Below, piece by piece: positions 1-10,815 of a stretch of 64,000 bases of DNA. Under the pieces are notes generated by a model. The model did no database searches and was not told the origin of the DNA. It worked only from the letters and a program-made list of their open reading frames with translations. The DNA is taken from NCBI GenBank assembly GCA_947646735.1, contig CANTFK010000228.1:62001-126000 (forward strand), in the 5' to 3' direction. The DNA is from Peronospora farinosa. Lineage: Eukaryota; Oomycota; Peronosporomycetes; Peronosporales; Peronosporaceae. The translations under genes were made by a program, and so were the position numbers. Every line of letters starts with the position of its first letter. Position 1 is the first letter of the stretch.

Positions 1-330
1 CCTTATAAACCACAAAAGGCTCGGTTCCCAAGAGGTGCACCCGAAACTTTCCAAGGGAATACTTAATTGAAAGTAGCTCCTTGTCATGCACAGGGTAATT
101 CAGCTCTGCCGCTTTCAAAAGCCAAAACTGATACGAAATGACACGTCTAACGCCGCTGCCATCCTTCTGCATGAGCGCGCTGCCGATTGCAAAAATTCTT
201 GCATCGCAGACGACGCTAAAGGGCTTATCCGCGTCTGGCAATGCGAAGACCGGTGCCTCTACAAGAGATTGCTTCACTGATGTGAACGCATCTTCTTGTT
301 CCTTTGACCAATTCCATTCTGTATTTTTTT

Positions 331-1129
331 TCAAAAGGCCAGACAACGGCTTAGTCTGATCGCATAATTCTTGCTGTACTTATGCAAGTAGTTAGCGAGC
401 CCAAGAAATTGGCGCAGATTCTTCACGTGTCGTGGGACTGGCCATTCCTTTACAGCCTTTACCTTTTCGGGGTCTGTTCGTACACCATGTTTACACACTA
501 TGCAGCCCAGCACACATTGGCTCGCTTGTCGAAGAACTCATCGATGTAATCTACTTGTTCCTTCGGCAACGGCCATTGCCTTTTCACGCAATACGTGATG
601 CCAGGCTCCAGATCAATCTCGGTCCTGATGCCCCTATCGGCCGGTTGGCGGCTCGGCACTTTTGCTGGAAACACATCACGGTGTTTCCACAGAACATATA
701 GAACGGGATGCTTTCGAGGCATCCCAGCTTTAAGCAGCAAATCGTTTTATTGTTGTCGGTCTCCAAGACGCTCTCATCCATTGTGGATAAAGAGCAACAG
801 TCCACCACGTTCTCTTCTGGAACTGGTGCGACTATCTCGTGGATCTTTTCTTCCTTTAATTCGGACAGGAACAGATCCCACGTCAGAGTTACTATCTCCT
901 CGGCAGATGCCAAGACAAGTTGGAGCACCTCAATTAAGAATGCCTCCGGCATCTTGTCTTCGACGACCTCAAACAACTCGCTCGTATGTCCGTCCTCTTG
1001 GACCGAGACTGATCCAAGGGTCACTCGTTTCGACGTGCCCTTGATCGTCTTAATACGTCTGGTGCTCGTTCTTCGAGTCACCACGACCTTTGAACTGGAA
1101 GAAGGTGTCGTTTCTGTAAAACCCAACAC
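331..1129 (-). pseudogene. linker and reverse transcriptase start of family C copy 1
   Basis: The minus strand shows an acidic linker (VTLGSVSVQEDG, then a Glu-rich stretch). It is followed in shifted frames by the RT N-terminus (VLYVLWKHRDVFPAKVPSR, then YCVKRQWPLPKEQVDYIDEF) and the RT connection at 331-513. The catalytic YxDD block is missing: sequence jumps from the N-terminal RT block near 500-560 straight to the connection, so an internal deletion has removed the RT palm. The copy is dead. Confidence 0.75.
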
Positions 1130-1525
1130 ACTCCTTCAGACGCACCGGACTCATTGCTCTGTGCCGGTTGTTGTGGCGCTTGACTTCCTGTCAGACCACC
1201 ATCAACTGCCACAGGCTCTTGGCTCTGTGCAGGACTATTGGACGCATGACTACCCCATTCACTACACCAGTCTTTTCGACCTGGGTAGGAATATGTGTCA
1301 CCTGGCTTTCCGCTAGTGCAATTCCAACTACACCAATCTTTTCGAGCTGGGTAGCTCCTGGTGTCGATTGACATACCGTCATCGCACCCTCGACTGTGTT
1401 GGACACAGCATCAGCCACACAAGCATCTCGCAAGAGCACATCCTTTCCGGTGTCTTGCGTAGAGCTAGCGACTCTGCGTGTACGCCAGTCTATCCATGGT
1501 TAGTGTTTAGCCAACCAAGTCATGC

Positions 1526-2130
1526 CTAGGATGAGTTCATACGGACTCTCCATACGTAGCACTGTGACTTCTCTTTACAAGAGAAGTCGCTGAAACTGAA
1601 GGCGAGTTCAACTTGAACTCCCTCCGATTTAACGAGCGCGCCGTTCGCTAAACGAACGATCGCCTCTTCTCGCTTGCCATCCTGGCAAAGCGACTCATAA
1701 CTCGCCGGTCTCCTTTTCATAGCCGCGAGTTTCACAAAGTTTTGTGATGCACCCGAATCCACGAGAAGGGTCATCACTTGGTCATAGCCTCGTACTCGAG
1801 CGCTATAGACCAAAAGGGTTGAGGTCCGACCTTTCGGAACCTCAGGGACTATGCTACTCAATTGTTCGATAACCCGGAACATAGGGGTAGCTTCAGCGTC
1901 CGCGACAGTAGGGCATCCCGCCCCTACTGCGCTCTCACAATTCCCGACCCATCTTTGGCAGGTTCTGAACCCGTGCGTCGTGCAAGCTGGTTTTTAGCAC
2001 CTCCCTTCGGGTTGGGAGACCTTTTGCTGGCTGCCTTAGCACCAGCAGCAAGCTTGGCATAGCATAGAGCCATCATATGGCCGCGTTTCCCGCACTTGTA
2101 GCAGACCACGTCTGCATTTTCTAACTCCAT
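1526..2130 (-). pseudogene. zinc knuckle and aspartic protease of family C copy 1
   Basis: A CCHC knuckle, CYKCGKRGHMMALC, is read at 1924-2130. It is followed at 1526-1882 by a retropepsin-like segment with the catalytic motif LLVDSGASQNF (active-site Asp-Ser-Gly). The two open stretches are in different frames. In an active element they would form the nucleocapsid end of Gag and the protease that processes the polyprotein. Confidence 0.8.
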
Positions 2131-2218
2131 TGGAGTGGCATCCGACCTCTCGGCCGACGGCTTATAATAGGCTGTCGCCGAAGCGCTGTTTTAGAATTGC
2201 TCTTCATCTAAGGCAATG

Positions 2219-2861
2219 TCAATTGCCTCTTCCATCGTCGCTGTCACCTTTCTGAAAAAAGGCCTGACGCAATGGGCCGTGCCTAAGTCCATTCATGAAC
2301 TTGGCCACCTTGATACGTTCTGGTATCGGTTCCCCATTGATGGACGCCGACAGCGAACGCATCTCCTGCACAAATTCTTGCAGAGAGCGTTTCGCCTGTC
2401 GTGTTCCAAAGAAGTGCGCCATAAGCAACACTTCGTTGTTAGGCGGATGAGACATGGCGCTAATCTTTGTTTTAAAGATCGTCCATTATGGAAATGCATC
2501 AGCATTTGCCATCAGCGCAGAGTAAGCCCACTGTGACGCTTTTCCACGCAAATTGCACATGGCATACGACACCATCCTGGTGTCGTCTTCGATGAGCTGC
2601 GCCATACGCTAAAAGTCAGTGGACAATCGTATTTGCGGCAGTCCCATCAAACTTCGGAGGGTCCATCCTAATGGGTCTTGGCTGATTAGACCGGGCAGAG
2701 AGCGTCTCAATAGTTCTGTTGAGCGCCTCATTCCGAGCTTGCTCACGCAAAAGCTTATCCTGAGTCTTACTAATGGACTCAGTCGCTGCTTGGCTGTTTG
2801 CCTCGGATGCATTTCTACGCTGTCCGAGCACAAACACCTCGAATTGCTCCAACTGAGCCAA
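2219..2861 (-). pseudogene. gag remnant of family C copy 1
   Basis: Two open stretches (2616-2861 and 2219-2455) read as the N-terminal and central parts of a retrotransposon Gag. The first begins MAQLEQFEVFVLGQ and is Gln/Ala-rich and probably coiled. The second has the capsid-type signature FFGTRQAKRSLQEFVQEM followed by KVAKFMNGLR. They lie in different frames, so at least one frameshift separates them. Identification rests on residue pattern and on position between LTR and zinc knuckle. Confidence 0.7.
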
Positions 2862-2975
2862 CTCCCTATGGTGTTGAGAGAGGTGCGGAAAGTCGCCCTA
2901 ATCCATATTGTACATCCGTTTCCACACGCACGCTCACAGAGACGGGTCGTGGAAAGGACTACTAGTGCTACCAAG

Positions 2976-3545
2976 TGTAGACGGGCACTTCGAAAGAAGC
3001 TTCCACGTGCTATGAGCACACACCTTCGAGCAGCGTGAGGAAGCGGATACATCGTCTTACCTCCGCGTGCGGTGGTCGTGTTGGTCGTGTCGGTCGGCGC
3101 CGAAGCGTTGTATCAAGCGTTGTGGTTGCCTAAACGAACCGTGCAACGAACTTCTAAAACAAGTGCTTCACTTACGACACGCAGAAGCTTATTCAGATTC
3201 TCTTGCGCTGTGAGTGTGATGTAGTAAACTCAAGACTGACCTATGTTTAATAGAAACAATTAAATATAACTCTTACTACTGCCTGGTTAATATGTAATGA
3301 TCGGAAGTATCCCTACGATATTCAAGCTTGCTGATGACGTCCGTCTGTGACTCTATCATTACGCCCAGTCCCAACTAGCGCCATCCCTTCCCATGTGAAT
3401 TCATCAATGGATATCACATTCACAAGGGTGGGTCACATTGATGTGCCTTACTCAAGTGAGACGTCTAAGGTACCATGTACTCTATTCGACTTCCCTATTG
3501 AGTATCACATACGAACAGATTCGTGTAACTATTGGCCCGTTATTG
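2976..3545 (-). repeat. 5' LTR of family C copy 1
   Basis: This stretch aligns base for base, in reverse orientation, with the solo LTR at 3583-4158 and with the LTR pair at 60954-61972. Its 3' end reads ...CCGTCTACA next to the primer-binding site. Its 5' end near 3545 is degraded: the expected TGTAACGGGC has become an AT-rich variant. Length is about 570 bp, matching the 576-bp solo copy. Confidence 0.82.
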
Positions 3546-3582
3546 AAATATGCAGGATTGTATACAGAGTTCTTGGCGAAGT

Positions 3583-4158
3583 TGTAACAGGGCATCTAGT
3601 TACACGTAAACATTAAGTAATATACTTAATGTTTGGTCTAAAAGTATCCATGATTACTTTTGACCTGTCATATCCGCCCTCGTGAATGTGATATCCATTT
3701 ATGGATTCACATGAGAAGGGATGACGCTAGTTGAAGCTAGGCATCGCGACGTCTCAGAAAGACGTCAGTTGCGATCTTAAATCTAGATTTAAGTTCATGC
3801 GACAGGATACGCTTCTAAAGAGTCGCGTATCCGATCTATATACATATATAGCCAATCAGTAATTAAGTATATATTTAGTTATAATTGATTAAATATAGCT
3901 CGGTCTTGAAGTTGCTACATCAAAAGCACCACACACGAGAAGCTCTAAAAAGCTTCTACGTGACTTCGGTCTCTTGTCTTAGAAGTTCGTTGCACTCTCG
4001 CTTAAGCGAGAGGCAACTGGTGGTACGACTGCTTAAGCAGTCGACCAACCTCCTAACCACCCTCGCACGCGAAGGTAAGACGGTATAACCGCTTCCTCGC
4101 TTGTGCATAAGGTGTGTGCTAGTAGTACGAGGCAACTTCGTAGAAGTGCCCGTCTACA
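3583..4158 (+). repeat. solo LTR of family C with target-site duplication
   Basis: It begins TGTAACAGGGC and ends CCGTCTACA, the TG...CA ends of an LTR. It is bracketed by the 5-bp direct repeat GAAGT (3578-3582 and 4159-4163). No internal sequence follows, so this is a solo LTR left by LTR-LTR recombination. It contains the palindromic motifs CTCGCTTAAGCGAG and GACTGCTTAAGCAGTC, also seen in the other C LTRs. It lies head to head with the preceding LTR, 37 bp apart. Confidence 0.9.
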
Positions 4159-4690
4159 GAAGTAGTCTTTGAAATCCGCTCTGCCCCCGACTCATGATCG
4201 CGTTTAAGGTTGGCAGCAAGGCCAGGAAGCGATCACATATGCTTAAGGCACTCTTCACTCTCACTAGAGGCGTTTATACCCATATACGCCACTTCAACTT
4301 CATCATCAGAAGCGTTCTGCTGACTTACTTTATCAAATCATCGGCGAAATCCTTTCATTACACAATAGCTGCACGATATCACTGCCGTTGCGGTGAGGTA
4401 AATTTTAAAGTTCATCCTACTTTAGTCCGTGGCGCAGGAATATAGGATAATCTAACTCCGCGCGTTGGAGATGCTCTAAGTATGTCATAATTAACAATTA
4501 CGCGTAACATAAGGGCATAATTAGCCTGTTACACTAGGAAAAAATGCTAGGGTTGAGTGACCTGTCACTATCCAGAGATCAACTATGGTATTACCGTGAA
4601 AGCCACTTGTTATTTTGTCCTTTTCTGTCCCCATCCAAGATATTGGGGGAGAAGTCAAGGCAATAATACAATTAAAAGACTCAAGACATT
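4159..4690. other. intergenic, no gene recognised
   Basis: This lies between the solo LTR target site and the start codon of the proteasome gene. Short open frames (for example 4194-4445 on plus) have no recognisable domain. The last 200 bp should hold the promoter and 5' UTR of the downstream gene, but I see no clear core element. Confidence 0.6.
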
Positions 4691-5661
<971 letters not shown>

Positions 5662-6086
5662 ACGAGCGTATGCGAAGAGAGGCTGTGGAAGTTGGGTAAT
5701 ACTTGAAGCGCATCGCGTATTCAACGCTATATCAGTATCTAATTCCGGAATGAACGCCGACAGCGGACCTCGTTTGCATCCTTTGATGGTGTTTCTGTCT
5801 GCTTCCGGTGGTGCTACCACGTATTGTGTTACTTGTATGTGGAATATGCCACCCTCCACCGCTTTATAAAATCTTGCGCTGCTGATACTGCGAGCATGAC
5901 AATTAATAAGAAGTTACAAGCATGCTCCTACTCTTGATAAGAATGCTCATTGTCAATGCGAAAGCACCTTTGATTTGCGCTCCGGTATTCGGTTGCGAAT
6001 TCTGCTGACGATGTTTGCGTTTCTGTCCGTTTACATTCAAAGTTGTCGATCTCATTTAGCGCGCTAAACCTGCCTATTATCTTTAC

Positions 6087-7016
6087 TCAAGCACGAACCA
6101 ATTCCTTTTCATCATCAATGGAGTCGGAGTGCTCGCTGACGGACCTGCTGCTGCCTATTGCGCTGTGGCCTGCACTGAAGCTGTGGAGTTTCGAAATGAT
6201 CATGTCGAGAGCCACCGAGTTGACACCGTGCGGAATAATAATGTCCGCCACGCGCTTCGATTGCTCCACAAACATCATATGCATGGGGCGCACCGTCTTC
6301 ATGTACTGATCCATAACCGACTCGGCCGTGCGACCGCGTTCCTCCATGTCGCGGTGCATACGTCGCACAAGACGAATGTCCGCGGCTGTCTCGACAAAAA
6401 TCTTAATGTCCATGAGGTCGGCAAGCGCCTGGTCGGCAAAGATTAGAATGCCTTCTACGAGGATAACACTATTGGGTTTCATGGAAGTTGTACATTTGCA
6501 GCGTGAATGCGTACTAAAGTCATAGATGGGCACATCCACGGTCATGCCGGCGCGCAGCTGTCTCAAATGTTTGACCATAAGATCCGTCTCGAGGGCGTCA
6601 GGGTGGTCAAAATTGTGTTTAGCCCGTTGTTCCATTGTGAGGTGAGCTAAGTCCTTGTAATAGTAGTCGTGTGAGAGATATGACACACGATCGACACCAA
6701 ACTCAGTCATGATGGCGCGTGAGAGCGTGGTTTTGCCCGATCCAGAGCCGCCGCACACGCCGACAACAAGGATCTGATTACCCTCTTCATTCAGCAACTG
6801 GTTGGAACCTCCGTGACGGAATTTGGTGCCGGGCTCAGTCGACTTGTTGATGTACACAATGTCCTTGACCAGCTCCAATTCGCTCTTAGTGGTCACGAGC
6901 GGCTGCTGCAGCGTAAACTTCTGACGCTTGCGGCGCTCTGAGCGCATATGTGTGGCCAGGATGGCCGTCACTAGTCCCACGCTTAGCACCGTCACTTCAA
7001 AGGTGTTTGTCTTCAT
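6087..7016 (-). CDS. uridine kinase-like protein with N-terminal membrane anchor
   Basis: A single-exon frame of 309 residues. The P-loop GVCGGSGSGKTT lies at about residues 86-97. It is followed by the uridine kinase signatures LSHDYYYKD, NFDHPDALETD, VPIYDFSTHSR and VILVEGILIF, and by the lid region with RRMHRDMEERGR. Family members phosphorylate uridine and cytidine to UMP and CMP in pyrimidine salvage. An N-terminal extension of about 80 residues carries a hydrophobic stretch (residues 8-22, VTVLSVGLVTAILAT) followed by a basic cluster (RSERRKRQK). This suggests a signal anchor or organelle targeting, whereas most uridine kinases are soluble. The Ser/Asp-rich tail is probably disordered. 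Kinase identity is secure; location is inferred. Confidence 0.9.
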   Translation of the reverse strand: MKTNTFEVTVLSVGLVTAILATHMRSERRKRQKFTLQQPLVTTKSELELVKDIVYINKSTEPGTKFRHGGSNQLLNEEGNQILVVGVCGGSGSGKTTLSRAIMTEFGVDRVSYLSHDYYYKDLAHLTMEQRAKHNFDHPDALETDLMVKHLRQLRAGMTVDVPIYDFSTHSRCKCTTSMKPNSVILVEGILIFADQALADLMDIKIFVETAADIRLVRRMHRDMEERGRTAESVMDQYMKTVRPMHMMFVEQSKRVADIIIPHGVNSVALDMIISKLHSFSAGHSAIGSSRSVSEHSDSIDDEKELVRA

Positions 7017-7322
7017 GATTATGCGTGGAATAGTCGAAAAGGGAGAAGAGCCGCAGTAGGTGGAGCCGTTGTCTATAGAGATGTCGAAAAACTAAACATT
7101 CAGCTGAGCCCATGCGTTTTCACCAATCAAGCGACAGAAATACGACTGGACGATCACCATTACTAGGGCAGAACGTGTAAAAAGTATCAAGAGTAGAAAG
7201 TGATGGCAAGTCAAAGATGATTAGCTCCTTTAAGTGACACAAGCAATGGATGAATAAAGCATTTGCCTTACATTTCGCTGATAGCGTCCTTGCTGTTAAA
7301 TCGCCTATCCATCTGTGCGCAC
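7017..7322. other. intergenic between uridine kinase and NPL4
   Basis: This is about 306 bp between the uridine kinase start codon and the NPL4 stop, both on minus. It should contain the NPL4 3' UTR and the uridine kinase promoter. No other gene or repeat is visible. Confidence 0.6.
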
Positions 7323-8609
7323 TCATTGGCTACCTGCGACGGAGTCAATAAGAATCGGGTAGCCCGAGTCTAACGAGATGTTCGGGTCACGTACGGCTTG
7401 GCAGATGGACGGGATATCCGTCTGTAGATCAAGGAACTCTGCCAAAAAGACGAGCAGTTGGAAGTCGCTGATGCGTTTGGCATACGGCTCGTTGCGGTAC
7501 TTCTGCAACTGAGACTTGAGTACCGCACGGGTACGGTACGAGCCTTCTCTGTTGAGCTTGGGAAACTCGCAACGCAGCGAAGATTTGTGCGGTACCACGG
7601 GCACCACGCACAGAAAAAAGTTATTGTCTACCTCAGTCGCCGGCTTGGCTTCCACAAGAGCTGTAAAGGTGTCACTGACTGTACATGCCTTCGAGTTTTG
7701 TTCGCTCTCCAGCAGTGCACCAGCTGCGAACATTTCGACGCACTGGTCGCTGACCTGGAAAGCCTCAAACGACGCCTGACCTTCTTTATCCAACGTTACC
7801 TTTAGTGTGAGAAAGAGCGAGCTTTTGCTGCCTGCATCAGCCTGAAGCTGTGCTGCCAGTAAAATCTCGCGCGCAGAGAAGTGGAAGTCGTTGTCTTCAC
7901 GTGGAGGATGCGAGAAGACCCAGCCGACTTTTTCACAGCCGAGCGCTTCTGCTACAGCGTCCACTTTGTCTACATTCGTGTCATCTAGCACTTCAAAGCC
8001 ATATGGATTACCTTCTTGTGGTGGTTCATAGATAAAATCCACCGTCACTTCCTTAGTCTCGACATCCACTGAGCCGTAAAGCCAGCCACAGCGTGACTGC
8101 TGGAAAGCAAATTGACGCAGGTAAGCTTGGAAATCATTGCAGCTTGCACCGTCCAGATGTACTTTAGCTACGTGTGGTTCTTTCTGTGCACTGATCTTGA
8201 ATTCGAACTGGGCGTCCATGCGCATGAACTCGCCTAATGTCCAGTGCATCTTCATGTCACGCAGTGACTTCATTCCCGGACGAAACGACTGCTTGTCAGC
8301 GCGATCATTGTACGCCACGTGCGTGAGTGTACCATCTGATTTGATCTTGGTTCCTATGACGCCTCCAGTGCTCACTGAATCACCATCGTAATCTAGGAAT
8401 AACATATCACCGTGGCCTACGCGAAGTTCACGTAGAGTCTGTGTATCTGTGGTCTTCTGCATGCTCTGTAGATCCAATGTCAAGTGCTGCTGCTGTGGAG
8501 AAATAGAGTGTTGCTCAAAAATCCATCGCTTAATATCTGCGATGGTAGAAGAAGGGGTCAGGTCTTCCACGCGCCATGTGCCATTTTTGGAGCGCACGCG
8601 GACGAGCAT
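7323..8609 (-). CDS. NPL4: NPL4-family ubiquitin-recognition cofactor of p97/CDC48
   Basis: A single-exon frame of 428 residues. Residues 1-75 form a ubiquitin-like domain (MLVRVRSKNGTWRVEDL). The middle is the NPL4 MPN-like domain, with FEFKISAQKEPHVAKVHLD, FQQSRCGWLYGSVD, VDFIYEPPQEG and GWVFSHPPRED. The C-terminal region is typical of plant and protist NPL4. With UFD1 it recruits ubiquitinated clients to the CDC48/p97 ATPase in ER-associated and nuclear protein turnover. The MPN domain in this family lacks metalloprotease activity. The zinc-finger insert of animal and fungal NPL4 is absent, and the length matches the shorter plant-type proteins. It shares strand with the uridine kinase and ATAD3 genes. 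Confidence 0.92.
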   Translation of the reverse strand: MLVRVRSKNGTWRVEDLTPSSTIADIKRWIFEQHSISPQQQHLTLDLQSMQKTTDTQTLRELRVGHGDMLFLDYDGDSVSTGGVIGTKIKSDGTLTHVAYNDRADKQSFRPGMKSLRDMKMHWTLGEFMRMDAQFEFKISAQKEPHVAKVHLDGASCNDFQAYLRQFAFQQSRCGWLYGSVDVETKEVTVDFIYEPPQEGNPYGFEVLDDTNVDKVDAVAEALGCEKVGWVFSHPPREDNDFHFSAREILLAAQLQADAGSKSSLFLTLKVTLDKEGQASFEAFQVSDQCVEMFAAGALLESEQNSKACTVSDTFTALVEAKPATEVDNNFFLCVVPVVPHKSSLRCEFPKLNREGSYRTRAVLKSQLQKYRNEPYAKRISDFQLLVFLAEFLDLQTDIPSICQAVRDPNISLDSGYPILIDSVAGSQ

Positions 8610-8936
8610 TTTGACTTTGTCTTACGAGTTGTATCGAAAAAGATAAGAAATATATCTCGAGCAAAAAATCGTACATAGTCGAACATTGGTGTGATTGAAG
8701 TCGTGTTTCAAATACAGAGGCCCTGCTGTTGCCCGAAGGTGGTCGCACAGGGGCAAAGCCCAGCGGAGCAGTCTTGGCGAATGAAACTGAGTAGCGCCCA
8801 CGAATTAGGAACTAATCTAACAGTCTAGTCTATCAAGTCGATGTACATCGACAAAGGTGGTTCATCGCCGATCATGGACCAAAAAGTCTTCAAAGCCGAC
8901 TCCGATCTGCAATATCCATCCACCTTTAGTCAACGT
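8610..8936. other. intergenic between NPL4 and ATAD3
   Basis: This is about 327 bp containing the presumed NPL4 promoter and the ATAD3 3' UTR. No RNA gene or repeat was recognised. Confidence 0.55.
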
Positions 8937-10691
8937 CTAGTCCGCTAAGATCGTCTTGATGTTGTCGCGTTTCTCGCTGGGGGTACTGTATTGCTTCCAC
9001 GCCTCCTTCTGCGAGTGCGCCGTAATATGATGCTCCAGAACCTGCATCATCATCTCCTTATCAAACACTGACGTTGACGAGCCGTATGCCGAGGCCTGGA
9101 AAGCAATCACGAGCTTCGACAGCTCACGACCAGAGAAACCCTCGATGCGGGCGGCCAAGTCCTCGAAATCCGACTCCTCGATGTCCTCCACGTAAATCTT
9201 CTTGGCACGCGAGTTCTTGGGAGCCCGGATGTAGTCATCAAAGTACTGCTTCAGCATGCGTACGCGCTCGTCATAGCCAGGCAAGCGGAATTCCACCATC
9301 TCATCGATACGATCATTAATGGCCCAGTCAAACTGTTCTGGCTGGTTGCTGGCGAACACAATCATGAACTTGTCGCTGGCCTCACCTGTGCGGTACAGAA
9401 AGGCATTTAATGCGTTGCGCATATCCTCACTCATGACAGTGTTGCTACGCTTCTGCAGGAATGCATCAGCTTCATCAACAAACAACAGCAGACCGCGACG
9501 GCTGTGCGAAGCCCAGTCGAACAACTTGTGGATCTCTGTCACACCCTCGCGACCAAGTGGGGCAACATCACCACCCGTAAGGATGGCATACTCTAAGCCG
9601 GAGTGACGTGCCAGAGCCTTGGCGAACAGCGTCTTACCCGTACCGGGTGGGCCGTGTAGCAGCAAGTGGCGAAACGGCGCGCGATTTTTTTTCGTGTTAA
9701 ACGTCGACACAGCGACACTACGCAGACGCTCGTCCAGCTTAGGCTCAAGCACGACACCCTCCAGCGCATCTGTCGCCTTCTGCAGACGCAGCACACGCTT
9801 AATGGATGGAATGGGATTGGCGATTACCTGAGCAGCCGAGCGACGCGAAGTCTCTCGAACCAGCGACGGCTTGCCCATTCGAGCTTCAATGTACTTACCT
9901 GCAACGCTAGTAGAAACCTTGGCGGTATAAATACCAACAGCCAGAGCCGTCAAAGAGACCACAGTGGCCGTGAGTTTTTCCTTATCGTCCACAAAAGCCA
10001 TGACACCGGAACCAATAGTGTTACCCGCCAGCTTGATACCTTCCATGACCGTCTCGCGATATTCCTTGGCACGCACACGGGCTTCTTCTAAATGCAGATC
10101 GTGATTGAGACGTTCCTGTTTAATGCGCCCTTCAGTCTCAGCTGCCACTCGTGCAAGCTCTGTTTTCTGACGCAGCTCGGCCTCATAGTCGAGCGTTTTG
10201 CGACGCGAAGCTTCTTGACGGGCGAGGATCTCCTCCTGTTTTTTTAACTCCTGTTCCTTCATGTACTTCTGAGCAGCCAACTGATCTGCATACTGTTTAC
10301 GCTTAAGCTGATCTTGGTATTGCGCACGCTGTTGGTGCTGGCGCGTCTCCTCCTCGAGCGTCTTACGGCGCTCCTCGCCCTCCTTTTGCACGCGCACGAT
10401 CTCGTACTGCTTATAGAGAGCCTCGTTTTCCTTAATTTTAGACTGGTTTTCAAACTGTTTGGTGCGTTCAGCCTCCTTGGCCAGATTAAACGCTTCTTTC
10501 GCGTGACGCGAGTTCTCCAGCTCGCGAGCGGCTTTAGCGGCACGCTCCAAACCCGATGGGTCGAACGAGTAGCCATTGCCGGCACCACTGTCATTGCTTT
10601 TAGGCTGTGGAAGCGTATTCTGCGCTGGTTCTGCTGTCCCATGCGTGGACGCACTGCTGCGGTTGGAGCCTCCACCAAATCCACTAAACAT
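8937..10691 (-). CDS. ATAD3: ATAD3-family mitochondrial AAA+ ATPase
   Basis: A single-exon frame of 584 residues. The Gly/Ser-rich N-terminus (MFSGFGGGSNRSS) and FDPSGLERAAKAARELE are hallmarks of ATAD3. A long charged coiled coil spans about residues 50-215, and a membrane segment lies near 240-257 (TATVVSLTALAVGIYTA). The AAA+ core has Walker A GPPGTGKT (about 347-354), Walker B LLLFVDEADAF (about 401-411), sensor residues FASNQ and an arginine-rich second region. Known ATAD3 proteins sit in the mitochondrial inner membrane and act in nucleoid organisation, cristae and contacts with the ER. All catalytic motifs are intact. It is divergent from the gene at 10816, with only 124 bp between the start codons. 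Confidence 0.95.
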   Translation of the reverse strand: MFSGFGGGSNRSSASTHGTAEPAQNTLPQPKSNDSGAGNGYSFDPSGLERAAKAARELENSRHAKEAFNLAKEAERTKQFENQSKIKENEALYKQYEIVRVQKEGEERRKTLEEETRQHQQRAQYQDQLKRKQYADQLAAQKYMKEQELKKQEEILARQEASRRKTLDYEAELRQKTELARVAAETEGRIKQERLNHDLHLEEARVRAKEYRETVMEGIKLAGNTIGSGVMAFVDDKEKLTATVVSLTALAVGIYTAKVSTSVAGKYIEARMGKPSLVRETSRRSAAQVIANPIPSIKRVLRLQKATDALEGVVLEPKLDERLRSVAVSTFNTKKNRAPFRHLLLHGPPGTGKTLFAKALARHSGLEYAILTGGDVAPLGREGVTEIHKLFDWASHSRRGLLLFVDEADAFLQKRSNTVMSEDMRNALNAFLYRTGEASDKFMIVFASNQPEQFDWAINDRIDEMVEFRLPGYDERVRMLKQYFDDYIRAPKNSRAKKIYVEDIEESDFEDLAARIEGFSGRELSKLVIAFQASAYGSSTSVFDKEMMMQVLEHHITAHSQKEAWKQYSTPSEKRDNIKTILAD

Positions 10692-10815
10692 CGTGGAAGG
10701 TCTTGAGAGATCGAGCTTGATAAATGGACGTGATGGAGCGGGGCTGTTACTCGTACTTAAAAGAAGACAACTATCACTCCTGTACTGTTTTCAGGTGCAC
10801 CACATAAACGCAATC
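10692..10815. promoter_or_regulatory. short bidirectional promoter region
   Basis: Only 124 bp separates the ATAD3 start codon (minus) from the start codon at 10816 (plus), so both promoters and 5' UTRs must share it. I see no firm TATA box. The assignment is by position only. Confidence 0.5.

Larger units (their letters stand above)
1..2975 (-). mobile_element. Ty3/gypsy family C copy 1, internal region, decayed and cut by window edge
   Basis: Read on the minus strand from the LTR at 2976, the order is gag, CCHC zinc knuckle, aspartic protease, a Ser/Glu-rich linker and reverse transcriptase/RNase H, the order of Ty3/gypsy elements. A primer-binding site with core TGGTAGCACTAGTAG follows the LTR directly (about 2960-2974). 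RT connection residues (LRQFLGLANYLHKYSKNY) are read at about 360-500, and RNase H residues (LNYPVHDKELL) run to the window start. Frames are interrupted many times, so this copy cannot encode a full polyprotein. Family identity with the 55.8-60.9 kb copy rests on the shared linker (VTxGSVxVQEDG) and the shared LTR. Integrase lies outside the window. Confidence 0.88.

Noticed and set aside
4194..4445. 83-codon plus-strand frame upstream of PSMA5
   Set aside because: No domain, no signal and no sign of splicing partners. It looks like chance.
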